This document shows positions 13,001-25,615 of a DNA stretch of 64,000 nt, in pieces. Every line of letters starts with the position of its first letter. Position 1 is the stretch's first letter. The DNA comes from Smittia aterrima (Eukaryota; Arthropoda; Insecta; Diptera; Chironomidae): assembly GCA_033063855.1 (NCBI GenBank), contig CP093829.1, forward strand, positions 9,620,243 through 9,684,242. The letters are read 5' to 3'. Made by a program: the position numbers and the translations under genes. Under the pieces are notes generated by a model. The model had not been told where the DNA came from and ran no database searches. It was given only the letters and a program-made list of their open reading frames with translations.

Positions 13001-14589
13001 GAAAATCTGAATCAAATTAGACAGCAACTCGTCTCTTTGTTGAATGACTTTTCGGGGGGAGTGAGCGGACTTGGCACTTACTCATCATATTTGGAGGAAA
13101 AAATGTTCCAATTCTAGTCTGGTGAATATTAATTTAGCAGCAGTAAAAAAAATTAATAATTCTCAAGGCACACAAACTGTTCTGAGCTTTAGTTTTATTG
13201 TTCTCGCTAGGAGAAGTCTCGTTGCTACGACCACAAACAATTCTCGACGATTTTATTGAACTTCTCGCTCAGACGAGACGTGACGTAAGTTCTAAAGTTC
13301 CCCAGTCTTTGTAAAAGTCATTAATAATAATAAAAGCTATTATTGCTGGTGTCTGAAGCATTTATATGTACATGAACAAGAATGGAACTAATTCGTTGAG
13401 TTACAATGTTATTCTGACCATGTGCATCGACGCTTTGATCGGTCATCCAGACGTTCACTCGATTGGACAAAGCGTCTACTAACGCTTGGGTATAAAAAAT
13501 CAATGTAATCCGGTCTGGGTGAATATTGTAAAGCGATTTTCCGAATGGAAACGTTCTCGGGTGAGCGAGAAGCTTTTCGACATGGTTCCGTGCTTGATAA
13601 TAGCAATTCGCGAAAAATAGTTCTCGCCTTTAGCCTTGAGAAGCTTATGATTGCTTCATGTGACGTCGGCTTTTATTGCATTTTTCATGAAGAGCTTTAC
13701 GCTTTGATGAATTGAACGGCGTTCGCTCTGAGCCCCCTCCGCGTGTACTTGCCGAATAATGGCGCTCACAAAACCTGAAATAATGGAAAATAATTGTTGT
13801 GTTGGGATTTTATTTCATTTCGTTTCTTCCCCGTCCACTTCGAAAAGATTTATTTTCAATTTCTCATGTCTCGGTTTCAAATTGAAGCCTTTAGCTTTGG
13901 ATATTAGAGTTTTTTTTTGCGCTAGTCAGTTCGTCACTCATGAGATTAATAAAAATGAGTCGTAAAAGAAATGACGGAGACGGATAAAAATGTACGAGGC
14001 AAGAGTCCATTGAGATGGTCGGACGAGGTGGAGTTAACGTTAAGTGCTAATTTCTAATGAGTTTCATATTTTTATCGTGCGATGTCATCGCTGTTTGTTG
14101 TTCTCTCTCTTGACGATCTCCGGATGTCAATAATTATGCGAACTCAGCAATTGTACCAAAAGGTTTGGACGAAGTCTCTGCCTAAGACAAAAATTTTGTT
14201 TACAATATCAAACAAGAATTCTTCGCGCGAAGAAGAAAGATCCCCGAGCCATAATTCCATGCGCGTGATTCTTTCTACGCTTCGTCGTAGAAAAATAGTA
14301 AAAGCTCTGACCGCAAAGCCATTTTTGGGACACTCTCGCTTTTATTTTAACCGAATGGTCATGGATCGATTACAGAATGAGTTCTAATGAGTAACTAATG
14401 ATTTTGGCTTTGCGAAGTTCCCGGATAAAAGCTCATTATTGTTTGTTAACATTCAATGCCTTCGGCAATCGACTCAACTTCAATTGTTCTCTTGAATAAT
14501 TTTCAGTAATTTTCCTTTAATCGTCATCGTGTTCACTTCACTTACAATTCAATTTGGAACAAACGCAAGTCGAGTCATGAGCATGCAGT
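7098..14589. other. 7.5-kb gene-poor region
   Basis: No convincing coding gene was found on either strand. The scattered open frames of 60-160 codons here (for example 8354-8792, 8999-9488, 10071-10596, 11210-11698) are AT-rich, lack recognisable motifs, and overlap each other in several frames. The stretch contains poly-A/T runs, a short GCT repeat near 11192-11205 and a GA-rich run near 12788-12810. It may be regulatory or intronic DNA of a flanking gene such as ERR. Confidence 0.45.
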
Positions 14590-15858
14590 TCAGAAGCCTG
14601 CGAATTCCTTTTCATATTTGTCGGTTCGAGCGATTCTAATTGGAATGTCATCGTAGTCATCAAATTGCGAATAATCACCGGGTCCAGAAACTTGGGGAAC
14701 GTAAGGCGGCTCCATGTTTTGATGATAGAGCACCGTCCAGTTGATTGCTTTGAACCATGCATGATTCTTTATGTCGTCGACACCGTCCTTGAGATTCCCG
14801 AAACGTTTCGTCAAATCGATTTGCAGAATGTGATTTATAAGGTTCTTCAAGTCTGGTCCGATTGACGATGACATTCTAAATTTGCCCTCGCAAATCTTCT
14901 CCATCATTTGCATCTGATCCGGGTTTCCAACTGAGAATGGTGAATAGCCGGCTCTCATCTCAAAAAGGAGAATCCCAAATGACCACCAGTCAGCGCTCGT
15001 TCCGTAGCCTTTGCTTTTGATGACTTCGGGAGCAATGTATTCGGGCGTTCCGCAGAGAGTGTAAGTTCGATCCTTTAAAAGCTTACAGAAGCCAAAGTCA
15101 GTAATCTTGATGAATCCTTTGTGGTCGATTAGAATATTCTCGGGTTTCAAATCGCGGTAAATCAAACCAATCTTGTGGAGATACTCGAGACCCAAGCACA
15201 CTTGAGCGGCGTAGAAACGAGCGAGAGGCTCATCGAATCGGTCCATTCTAGAAAGAAAAAATAACAAAAATTCCCATCAACATCAAAAGCTTTAATTAAC
15301 TTATTTTTCTTCTTTGGTTACTTGCGCAATTGAGTAAACATTTCGCCGCCATTAACAAAAGGCATTCCAAAGTACAAGTAACTATTGTCCTTCAGTGAAA
15401 ATTCCAAGTGAACGACGAAAGGAAATTTGATGGATGCCAGCATTCGCTTCTCATTGAGCGTGTGAGGAATTTGTCTGCCTCGGACAATTTGTTCTTTCGC
15501 GAGAAGCTTCACTGCATAATATTGCTCGCTTGGATCGTGTTTCACAAGTTTCTAAATCAGAAAATGTTGTTTTCGGTCGAGAATGAAGAAAGTGAAGGCT
15601 TGAAGAAAAAGAAGAATGATAAATTACCACCAAGCCGAAAGCTCCTTGTCCCAAGATGGCCAGAAACATGAATTCCTTCAATTTCTCGCTTGACTCTGAT
15701 GGACGATTCTCTTTAAAACGCTTCTCGAACTCTTCTTTTAATTGCGGGAGATCGACTTCGAGGCTGCTACCGTTTGGCGACATCGTTTCTGAAAACTTAC
15801 GAATTGAGAGTAAAACAGCAGATCCAAATTTTGCGAATGAAAATTTTGATGGTGCCAT
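14590..15858 (-). CDS. cAMP-dependent protein kinase catalytic subunit, divergent
   Basis: Three exons: 15858-15628, 15551-15322 and 15247-14590, introns of 76 and 74 bp, phases 0 and 2, joining to 372 residues. It is an AGC kinase of the PKA-C type. Visible elements are the glycine loop GQGAFG, the ATP lysine in YYAVKLL, YRDLKPEN, TDFGF, the activation loop TYTLCGTPEYIAPE with the phosphorylatable Thr, DWWSFG, LTKRFGNLKDGVDDIKNH and a C-tail with FDDY and a terminal FxxF (FAGF). It differs from canonical PKA-C1: no N-terminal MGNA myristoylation signal, GQGAFGLV for GTGSFGRV, and many substitutions. It may therefore be a paralogue with a specialised role (compare fly Pka-C2). An upstream in-frame start context exists, but the ATG in CCATGG is preferred. 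Confidence 0.9.
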
Positions 15859-18800
15859 GGTTACTAAGAAACGTTTTGTCTTTTTATTAATTGTAATTAG
15901 TAAAGCTTGCTCGTCAAATAAAGGTTTACGTGATGCGATAATCATAAAAGGAGTCTTTATGTGGTTGCGTTTAAAGAATTCCGCGAGCAGACGTTAATTC
16001 TTAAGCCGCGGAATTAAAAAGAACTTAATTATCAGCTTTAAGCTCCGTTTCTCTTATTACATAATCGCTATGAGCTTTGTGTGCTGGAATTTATCATAAT
16101 ACCAGAATCGTTCTTAGCTCTCTCGCATGCGTACACAAGTCTCGGTTGAGAATTTTTGTAATTTATCACGAAGGCATCCAAGGCAATCTCGAACAAAAGA
16201 ACAAGAGGAGTTGGCTCGACGCGCAAAAAAATAGTAAACATTGAAAGCGAAAAGCGTCGTCATAATCCACCACGACTCTTCTAAGAGTGTACAAGGCAAG
16301 TGGGAACAAGCAAAGCTCTAAGCGGGAGTAGAAAGAAGAAAACTTTTGTTCTTCGAGTTTACTGCGCGAATTTAGAATGTTAATTGTGTAATAAAATTAA
16401 AGGCAGGCGCAACTGTCATAAAAGCCAGACACGACGGCTTCAACTCTCCTTCAACCCTCGCATGTCATCGGAAGTCTGCAATTGCGATCCAAAAAAATTT
16501 CAGAACTTTGTTGTCTATTTTAAGCTTCTTGCACGCTGCATGACTCTCAACTCATTTTGTTCTCAAACTCAGACACTAGAACGTTGTTATTTTGAAAATA
16601 AAAAAAAAGAAATAGAATTCTTTTGTGCTTTGAATGTTTTTTTCGGCAAACTCATTTGCCAGTGCCAGACGGATGCGTTGAACAAGCAGACAGAAATAAT
16701 GAGCAATGTTTAATTGCAAAGAGTACTTGCATAATCATGTCTCGGTTGCTCAATGTACCGGGAACCGAGCTGTGTTCGTCACATGTTGCTATCTGACTCC
16801 TCTTCCCTTCCCCTCCGGGCTTGATGTCTTCAATGTGTGTCAGTACTGATGTGTGTAATTTCACGAAGAAGCCACTTACCATATCTCTTGAACTTGAAAA
16901 TTTATTTTAATTCTTTCCTGTATAAAAGATTTCTACAACGCTCATTTGAGAGATATATTGCCTCTATTTTTGGGATTATAATTTCATTAGCATTTCTCAT
17001 GCCTTCTCGAGAATTCTTCTTACATCTTTCCTTCTTCGTTGGCTTAAACTTCTTCTTTAGAAAAGGTTTTCTTCTCCGCAGCATTTCGGGATGGAAATTA
17101 AATTAATTTAGAGTGAGTGCGAGGGAAGGAAGGCTTCCTCGGCTACCATCGATCGTAATTATGTCTTGCTACGAACCTCTATCGTTCTAGATAGTTTGCG
17201 GTGAGGCGAGAAGCGAGGAGAAATCATTTGAAGCGATTAAATAGCGCAAAGGAGAAGCATGAAAAAATGCTACGATTATGTAATATCTTTACGGCCATGT
17301 GAATCAGTAGAACGAACGTAGAGATGGATTTTTTTTTTGCGAGCGCGATTTTGTTGCCAGAAAACATTTTTTTTTCGCGAAACTAAGCACACCATCAAAT
17401 ACACGCGCAGCACCCAGCTCAGTATATGGTCCGTCATTATCTCGCACTGGAACCGTGACTTGCCCAAGCCAAGCACCACCGTCAAGAGATGAGAGAAGAG
17501 AACACGATATGAAACATATGAGAAGAAAAAAAAAGAAACTTCACTTACACAACAACCATTGGGACCTTGAACTTGAACGAGAAAAAATGTAAATTTTTCT
17601 GGTGTGGAAATGTTATGTGTGCGAGGCTCGTTCGTGTAGAGAACTTGATTCTTTTTTTTTCTTCACTTTTTCGAAGTAAACAACGAATAGAGGAGAAAGA
17701 GAGACGCGAGAAGAAAAAATAATTTTTCAAGTAATTCATTTTCTTGTGTTTTGTTTCAATGTCAAGGCTTTCGACGTCAGCCAACAAATGATGATGATTA
17801 CAATTGATTTCTCTCTTTCTTTCTCTTCATTACACAAAGCGATGTTGATTGATCATTTGCAGGATCGAGTGTGAGTCCTCTTCAAATCTTCATGAGTGGA
17901 GGCGGCAATGGCTGTGCCTTGCCTTGCCTTTCGATTCGGAGCTTTCAATGAGCCAATCGTTTAACCTTTGTTGTCGAGTGAATTTGCAATCTTATTCGAT
18001 TCTTAAGAACATGTTCTCGACTGAATTGTGTGTGCTTGAGATGAATGATTGATGGTGGATCTTGAGCGCCTGTAGAGATTGAAAGGAATTTGTTCATTCG
18101 TTCTTTATCAAGCATAAAAGTATCCGATTCACGAATCGTTTGCTGAAAATTTAAGCATGCAAAATGAATGAGAGGAAAAACAAAAACGTTGTCACATGCT
18201 TGAAAGAACAAGAAGCGAGAGATCACGGTCAAGTGGAGAGCTCTCAAACCTTAAAATAATCATTTTACAAATTGAAAGTAATGGAATCGTGCAAAACGTG
18301 TTTCTTTTGCTTTCACTACAAAGCAGAAATCGTTTCTGTGTGTGGCGAGCACATCTGATTGACAGAGACGTAAAGCCGCGAAAACTTTGTCGTTTCTTTG
18401 AAAATGCTCGAACTCTTTCGAGGATTATCCAAAATAAATGTCAACGTCACTCAAATGCGCTTAACTTCTTTTCGGAAGATCATTAAGGAAAATTGTGCAG
18501 ACCGAGCAGAAAAAAGAAACTTGCATTTTTAATCTGCGAGCACATTCTGACATGAGTTCGAGTCCAAAACGAGAGCTAATGTTTATTTAATAACATACAC
18601 TTCGTTCCTCTGCCGCTTGGAGAAGCTTAAAACAGTTTTTTTTTTGTTTGCCTCGCTCACATTTGAAGCACACAACAGGCTTAAGAGTCTTCATGTAAAA
18701 AAAAATATGAAAGGGGCGAAGAGAGATAGAAGTCCGCAAAAATCCCCGCGACGAAGAAATAAAATTTATCATGACATGATCAGTGATACAACTGCATCCA

Positions 18801-19834
18801 AATCCTATTGTAAATTAAACTGTGGCGTGTCTTTCGGCTCGTAATTTATCGAGAATTTCGGAGGCGACACGCGAAGCAACAAACGGCCCAATCTTGGACA
18901 GCGTCATGTCTCGCGAACAGCTCGTCATTAATCAACATCATGGAGCTTTCCGAAAACGTCTCGTGACGCTTCACAACGATTCAACAATGTTGTGCATTCA
19001 ATGTCAGGGTGGGAAGGAATGAAAAATTGAGCAATTTCGAGATCAATTAGCGTGGAGGAAAATCCTGACATCGTCTGGTGTGACAAAAAGTTATTTCGGA
19101 CCATTAACGAGAACGTTCATGCATTACACACAAATTATTTTCCCTTTCCGGCTAGCAATGAAGATAAAAAAAAATTCGTGAAAAATTCTTTTTTTCTCGT
19201 TTGTCGACAAAATACAAATTTTTCTTTTCGTTCAATTATACGAGAAAACAGGCAGAGCGAGCAAATAAAAATCATCGGCAGATGGCGAGAATTTGCAAAT
19301 TTGTAAAAATTTATTTTTAAAATTTTCTTGAATGGATCGCAACGAAATTTATTTTTTATTTATATCGCAAACAAAATTTAAATTCCTCGCTGCACTAACG
19401 AATCGAGTTGGCGAAAAGGGAAGGTTTACTTGTCAGACATTGATATCCTTCCGGTTCCCGCTGACTCGATTTACGATAATCGATCGAAAAAGAAAAAGGG
19501 ACGACGACTTGTGTCTGGCAACATCGCGCGATCACACACACCCACAATGTAATGGACAGGATCGATCGCATTCATCAACTCTCGACTTGATTTGCATGGG
19601 CGAAGAAGAACGAAAATAGTCGATAAGAAAAACGAAAAGAAATTTATGCGAATGTGACATAATCGCTTCAAAACATCGCAGCAAAGCAACGAAAATGACC
19701 ATAAACATTGGCAAATCTTCGTTGTTTATGTTCTCAAAAGCGATTCCTCGAATCTCTTAGATCGACGTGTGAATTTAATTCCCAATCAAGCGAATCACTT
19801 TAATTTTGTTCTTTTTTCGTTGTTTCAGGTGTCA
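15859..19834. other. 4-kb region upstream of ERR, probably 5' intron or promoter DNA
   Basis: No coding gene seen. The first ERR coding exon is preceded by a good acceptor (TTGTTTCAG at 19820-19828), so at least one upstream exon must lie in or beyond this region, though I could not place it. If it lies far upstream, the PKA-like gene would be nested in an ERR intron on the opposite strand. Short open frames here have no recognisable motif. Confidence 0.45.
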
Positions 19835-21523
19835 ATGATGGAAGATGGCGGCACGGCAGCGCGTATCAAGCAGGAAATTGACTCCTGCTGCAGTCCATCA
19901 CCAACCTCATCTAATAATAATATTTCAATTCTAAGCTTTGGATCAAGCGGACCAGAACCTGTGAGTTAAAAAATCTTTTCTTCAACTTCTTCTTTACAAC
20001 GACAAAGTTAAATTCCCAGATGGATTACAAATGTGGTTCAGATGCAATAATCAATTCTGAACAACCATCGCCTGGTTCACCTGATCGTCAATTCTGCAGC
20101 TCCACGACATCAGCGATTGGAGATTTTGGCAACGACACGAGTATTCAGGATGCAGTAAAAGAGGAATTGCCGAGGTGAGAAGCGTGACATTCGACAAATT
20201 AGGTTCGCAAATTAATCCGGATTTATTTTCCGCAGACGCTTGTGCTTGGTGTGTGGAGATGTCGCGTCAGGATTTCATTACGGCGTAGCTAGTTGCGAAG
20301 CCTGTAAAGCGTTCTTCAAGAGAACGATTCAAGGTAAAACAAAGGAAATCTTCAACTGAATTGAATTAATGTAAAGAAATATCGAACTTTTAGGTAACAT
20401 CGAGTACACGTGCCCTGCAAACAATGATTGCGAAATCAACAAGCGTCGTCGTAAGGCGTGTCAAGCCTGTCGTTTCAGGAAATGCCTCTTAATGGGGATG
20501 TTGAAAGAAGGCGTGCGTTTGGACAGAGTACGCGGTGGCCGACAAAAGTATCGACGCAATCCGAATATGCAACCATATCAACTGCAGATACCTCATTCAT
20601 CTTCGCAACCTCCTCAAACTCTGGAAGACATCAAAATGCTTGACGTGTTAGGATCATTTGAGCCGGAGAAACTTTGCGTTGGACATTGTGGAATTGATTT
20701 AATGAATAAACATGACGAAGAGCAAAAGAACGAAAGTGTCGGAACTGACGCCCAAGAGATGATAAACGTGCTGAGTGACTTGTACGATAAGGAGTTAGTT
20801 GGTGTCATTGGATGGGCCAAGCAGATTCCAGGTTTGATTGAATTCATTACTGAAATGAAAGGAAAATTTAAAAATAATTTTTAATTTTTAGGTTTCACTG
20901 ATCTCCCACTCAACGATCAAATGCGCTTACTGCAAGTGAGCTGGGCAGAGATCTTAACGTTGATGTTGGCATTTAGATCGATTCCGTTTACCGGTCGACT
21001 TTACTTCGCTACGGACTTTTGGTTAGACGAACGTTCAGCCAAGGAATGCGGCGCGACAGAACTTTTCAATCACGTGAGTTGCTTCGAAAATTATTTTCAA
21101 AAACAAATTTTAACATTTTTACATTTTAGTGCATTCAAATCACACAACGGCTCGAGAAGATTTCAGCGAGCAAAGAGGAATACTATTTATTGAAAGCTTT
21201 AACATTGTCAAATTGTGATATTCGTCTAGATAACTACGAAGCATTAAAAAAGCTGCGGGAATCAATATTAAGTGCATTAAACGATTGTGTTTTAATATTA
21301 CGGTGAGTTGATTTATTTCTTCCATTGAAATATCAAATAAATTAACTTTTCATTCTTCAGACATTACAATGCCGTTGCTCACCAACAAAAGCTGTTGCTC
21401 TTGTTACCATCGCTGCGCCAAGCCGATCAAATCATCAGACGTTTCTGGTTGAAAGTCCATAAAGAAGGCAACATTACCATGAATAAGTTATTTGTTGAAA
21501 TGCTGGAATCGTGCTCGCGATAA
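19835..21523 (+). CDS. ERR: estrogen-related receptor, orphan nuclear receptor
   Basis: Seven coding exons: 19835-19960, 20020-20174, 20236-20333, 20394-20831, 20892-21073, 21130-21302 and 21361-21523, introns 56-75 bp, all frame-consistent, giving 444 residues. In insects ERR is a transcription factor that switches on glycolytic and biosynthetic metabolism during larval growth. The DNA-binding domain starts RLCLVCGDVASGFHYGVAS, carries the ERR/ER-class P-box EACKAFF and continues TIQGNIEYTCPA, with the second zinc finger CEINKRRRKACQACRFRKC and the carboxy-terminal extension GVRLDRVRGGRQKYRR. The ligand-binding domain includes IGWAKQIPGF, LLQVSWAEILTLMLAFRS and the AF-2 helix NKLFVEMLES. The DNA-binding domain is split by an intron after RTIQ. 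5' exons were not located. Confidence 0.95.
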
Positions 21524-23162
21524 TTTCTCTATCGAGATAGCAGATCTTCATCGAAATGAGGTTTCGGGCCAGTTCACTTCGCATCCGCTGATGTTTTAGA
21601 ATTTAAAGTGCAAAAAGAAAATATGAAAATCCAGTGAATCAACATAAGCAGGAAGTTAAATTTTTACTTTTACGATAACTTTTATTAAATTTTACCTTTT
21701 GAATCTCACAACATTTTTATGAGCTTGATAAAACAAACAAATTAGAACTTTTTTCATTTCAATATTCTTCTTTGGTGTGAGAGCAAAACAAAGCAAAAGA
21801 ACTTTTAAATTAAATTTAGTTGCTGTGATAGATGACAATGTCGGAATCAAAAAAAAAGAGAAATATCTTTGAATGGTGAATTGGATTTTAAATTAAAAAA
21901 AGCAGCATCGCGTCTATCGCTTTAATTCTCCTTTTCGCAAAAAAAAAAAATCACGAGGATTAAGTTTAGAATATATCGCTAGCTTAAGCTGTGACTTCAC
22001 AATTCACATACTAAACATCTAACTAGGACAGAGAACACAATGAAGTTTCAATTAGATTACCTCAAAAATGATCAGGGATAACAAAAATATCGCGATATTG
22101 AGAGACGAAAAGACGATGTCTAGGATGATGTCAAACAAACAAAAAACGATTAGAAGAACGTGACGAGAAATCGAGTGCAATCGTTCTCAATTTCACGACA
22201 AATCGATGGAATTTATAAAGTACGAAGAGCAAGTAGTAAAGTTTCGCGTTAGTAAAAAAATTATAAAATTTAGAATTCGTTTGAAAATCTTGAAAATTTA
22301 TTGAAAAAGATGAAAAAGCTTTTCTAGAAACAAAAGTAGCTGCGATTCGAATGAGGGAATGATTCAGTAATTACTTCATCACATTTTAAATCTGAGCAAA
22401 GGGGCCAAGTCTGACCATGACGTTTCCCGATTGAATGGTTGTAAAGTCGGCGAGTGGACTCTGAAGTGTTTTTTCTTCTTTACCGTTCAACTCAAACTTC
22501 CTTTCGATAAATACTCAAATTCTTTTGATTCGCTTCCGATTGCGCGTAATTTTCAAAGACCGACAAAAAGCATGAAAAGAAAGTTATTGAGACAAAGTAA
22601 GATATACAGGAAGGAATTTAATTTCTGTGAGAATAATTTGACATTGCGAATCGTTAATTGGTTGAGGAAATTAATATTGAACTGATCACATTAAATTGGA
22701 ATGGACTTGGAGACAAATGATTCGAGAGATGATTGAATGAGACAGAATCACGTGACGATTAATAACAAACAAATGTTTTTAAGTTAGTGAGCTTGAAGCT
22801 TCTTCTTTCTCGACATTCACAACCATCTCAATAAATGTCAAGAGACAAATGATTCTTTTTATATAAAAAAGTTAAGCAACACTAATCAACACTCGAAGAA
22901 AGTTCATGAAGAAACCGAAAGAAAAATCATTGATTTTATTCTGTTTATTTTTTTGTAAAACATTATTTTATTAACTTAAATAAAATAGGAAAGTTGAAGA
23001 ACTTTCATTGGTCAAAAATAGAACTCGAAATGCCATTCAGTTTATGGATAAATATTCGGGGAAGGTCTGCTGGTTGATGACTTTTTGCATTTCAGAATCG
23101 ATCGCGATAATAAAATAAATCCGGAAAAAGCTTTTCGGAGATCATTTATACGTTGAGAAGTT
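21524..23162. other. ERR 3' region and spacer, no gene seen
   Basis: 1.6 kb of AT-rich sequence, including the ERR 3' untranslated region and several poly-A runs. An open frame at 22431-22685 shows no family resemblance and is not supported. Confidence 0.5.
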
Positions 23163-23204
23163 ATGCAAATCCAATGTAGCGTCTTCCTCGCGTTGGTATA
23201 AAAG
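23163..23204 (+). promoter_or_regulatory. cuticle-gene promoter: octamer plus TATA box
   Basis: TTATGCAAAT (octamer ATGCAAAT at 23163-23170) stands 27 bp before TATAAAAG (23197-23204), which lies 77 bp before the ATG of the cuticle gene. The same arrangement recurs before several intronless cuticle genes at 57-60 kb. The octamer is the classical POU-domain protein site; binding here is inferred. Confidence 0.6.
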
Positions 23205-23280
23205 GTAGAGGAGGCCTCATAGTAATCATTAGTCAGTTCTTGATCTTCTTAGACACAAGTCGTGAAAACTCAAAATAAAA

Positions 23281-23598
23281 ATGAAATTCCTCATTGCTTT
23301 CGCTTGCCTCATCGCCGCTGCATTGGCCGCTCCATCACCAGCAGACATTGAGCTTCTCAAGAACGCCTTCACCAGCGAATTGGGAGGTTACAACTTCGAG
23401 TTCGAACAAAGCGACGGACAAAAGCGATCAGAGTCAGGAGTCGTCAAGAACGTTGGAGCTGAAGATGAATTCGTTGCTGTCACTGGATCATTCACTTTCC
23501 TCGGAGATGATGGACAAACTTACACTGTCACATACGTCGCTGACGAGAACGGTTTCCAACCATCAGCACCTCATCTTCCCGTCGCCCCAGTCGTCTAA
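23281..23598 (+). CDS. RR-1 cuticle protein, isolated copy
   Basis: Single exon, 105 residues: signal peptide MKFLIAFACLIAAALAAP and a chitin_bind_4 domain with RR-1 (soft cuticle) consensus. Visible motifs are GGYNFEFEQSDGQKR, then VTGSFTFLGDDGQTYTVTY, VADENGFQPSAPHLP. Such proteins bind chitin in larval and flexible cuticle. The gene is intronless and sits about 28 kb from the main cuticle cluster at 51.6-63.7 kb, yet shares its octamer/TATA promoter and its GC-richer codon use (CTC, GCC, GTC), as expected of a highly expressed gene. It is probably a dispersed member of that cluster. Confidence 0.93.
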   Translation: MKFLIAFACLIAAALAAPSPADIELLKNAFTSELGGYNFEFEQSDGQKRSESGVVKNVGAEDEFVAVTGSFTFLGDDGQTYTVTYVADENGFQPSAPHLPVAPVV

Positions 23599-23781
23599 TC
23601 ATCTGAACACGGACTAACGCAATCAAACTTTTAAACAAAATTTTTTAAATGCTTGTTGAACAATTCATTCAATAAATTTTAAAGCAATGTTATGAATTGA
23701 AAATCCAAGAGATCTTTTATTTTTCAATGAGTTTACAGATTTTCAATGATCACAGCTAAATTTAGCTTTGAGTTATGAGCT

Positions 23782-24413
23782 TTAACTTGATATCAACTTC
23801 TCGTAATCTGGATTCATCTTGATCTGAATCGATGGACCGTAGATCGTGAGAAAGGTCAGAACGAAATTTCTGCTTTGAGGAAATTTGTTGAGAACCTGAT
23901 TGACTTTGCAGGGATGAAGCATGAAGAAAGGTCTGAAGAGAATCGGATGTTCAGCTTGAGTGATGAGGTTTTGCATCTCATTATGACAGGATTGAAATTC
24001 AAATTCGTTGATGAAAATCCTTGAGATATCGTCAAGTGAAATCAATGACCCATCTAAAATAAATTCGCGATTCAGTTAAATGCGTCACGATCAAGTTTCG
24101 CGGATTTACCTGCGTGTGCGTTGAAGTAGAGACAAGGAACTTGATAGCTTGGATGAAAGAGAACGTGATATTCTATGGAAACTATTTCTTTCGCAATCGA
24201 GTTAGCAACAGATGGATCAACATCTAGAATAATTTCATCATCTTCAAGATCTTGAGTCGTCTCCAAGTTCACCGATCGCAATGAAATTATTTCCTTCTTC
24301 GATAAAAAGAACTTTCCATCCTTCTCGTGAAGTCTCCAATTGTCATTCAATTTTTCCGATGCGTTGAACAGCTCAAGAGCTTTCTTGTTGAATTCTTCTT
24401 CATGAAAATCCAT
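23782..24413 (-). CDS. Atg10: ATG10, E2-like enzyme of the ATG12 conjugation system
   Basis: Two exons, 24413-24110 and 24053-23782, 56-bp intron, phase 1, giving 191 residues. ATG10 transfers ATG12 from ATG7 to ATG5 during autophagosome formation. The ATG10-type E2 fold is recognisable from EYHVLFHPSYQVPCLYF and DGSLISL, and the active-site segment EHPILFRPFFMLHPCKVNQVL with the catalytic Cys in HPCK. The C-terminal SFLTIYGP-like stretch (TFLTIYGPSIQIKMN) also fits. Length is close to that of other animal ATG10 proteins. It is head to head with adenylate kinase 2, starts 318 bp apart. Confidence 0.9.
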
Positions 24414-24730
24414 CACTAACTAATAAATTAAACATTTTTCTTGAAAGTTAGGAAAGTAAACAAAGGAAAGTGTAGCCCCATCTGGTGGCTCGAAACTAAT
24501 TCTCCGACAGTAGCGCTCCATCCGACATCGAATTTCTCGGTGAGTTTTTAGTGTTTTTGTTAATAACTCGCAAGTCAGTGTTTCTGTCCTCGTCAATCAA
24601 GGTGATTGCTACTAACAATTCCTTCTGATTGAGCATTAAAATCATCTTCATTGATTTACTCAATCAATTCTCATAAAAAATCATTTCTCGTGAAATCTTA
24701 TTTAAATCTTTTTTTTGTTGATCTTCAGAA
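24414..24730. promoter_or_regulatory. shared ATG10 / adenylate kinase 2 promoter region
   Basis: 317 bp between divergent start codons. A donor-like GTGAGT at 24540-24545 and an acceptor CTTCAG just before the AK2 ATG suggest that AK2 has a 5' untranslated exon and intron here. No TATA box is obvious, as expected for housekeeping genes. Confidence 0.5.
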
Positions 24731-25615
24731 ATGGCACAACCGAAACCAAAATACCAACAAGGAGATGTTAAGAAGGGCATCAACGCCATTCTCCTTGGAG
24801 CTCCAGGTTCGGGTAAAGGAACTCAGGTGAGAAGAAATTGAATATGCCAGCTCATTCCGCTGAACTCTACTTGATTGCGCAACGAATAACCTCAGTTTTA
24901 ATTCGGTTAACTGTTATCAGTGAGAGTTTAAAAACGAATTTCTTTTTTATGATGTCGATCAAGGTCATTGAATAATAATTTTAATGTTTTTTAGGCTCCA
25001 CTCTTGAAAGAACGTTACTGCGTTTGTCATCTGTCAACTGGAGATATGCTGAGAGCAGAGATCGCTGCTGGATCGAAGCTCGGCGCTCAACTCAAGAAAG
25101 TTATGGATGACGGCAAGCTGGTGTCAGATGATTTGGTTGTGGATATGATTGACTCTAACTTGGACAAACCGGAATGTAAGAATGGTTTCTTACTCGATGG
25201 ATTCCCAAGAACTGTTGTACAAGCTGAGAAACTCGACGACTTGCTCGACAAACGTCATACAAACCTCGATGCTGTGATCGAATTCGACATCGACGATAGT
25301 TTGCTTGTCAGAAGAATCACTGGCCGTTTGATTCATCAGAAAAGCGGTCGAAGCTATCACGAAGACTTCCACCCACCAAAGGTTTCAATGAAAGACGATA
25401 TTACTGGTGAGGCACTTATGCGTCGAAGTGACGACAACGCAGAAGCTCTCAAAAAGCGACTCGAATCATATCATCTTCAAACACGTCCACTTGCCAACTA
25501 TTACGCTCTCCGAGGCATTCACTACAAAATCGATGCCAACCAAAGCGCGTCTCGAGTTTTCGAGAACATCGATGACATTTTTAAAGCTCAAAGATCGGCT
25601 AGAGCTTCACTTTAG
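24731..25615 (+). CDS. Ak2: adenylate kinase 2
   Basis: Two exons, 24731-24826 and 24995-25615, phase 0, 238 residues. It interconverts ATP, ADP and AMP, and AK2 acts in the mitochondrial intermembrane space and cytosol. Evidence: the P-loop LLGAPGSGKGTQ, HLSTGDMLRAEIAAGSKLG in the AMP site, LLDGFPRTVVQAE, the LID domain with GRLIHQKSGRSYHEDFHPPK and MRRSDDN. Length matches AK2 (about 240) and the presence of the long LID separates it from AK1. The N-terminus has no obvious presequence, as is usual for AK2. Confidence 0.96.
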
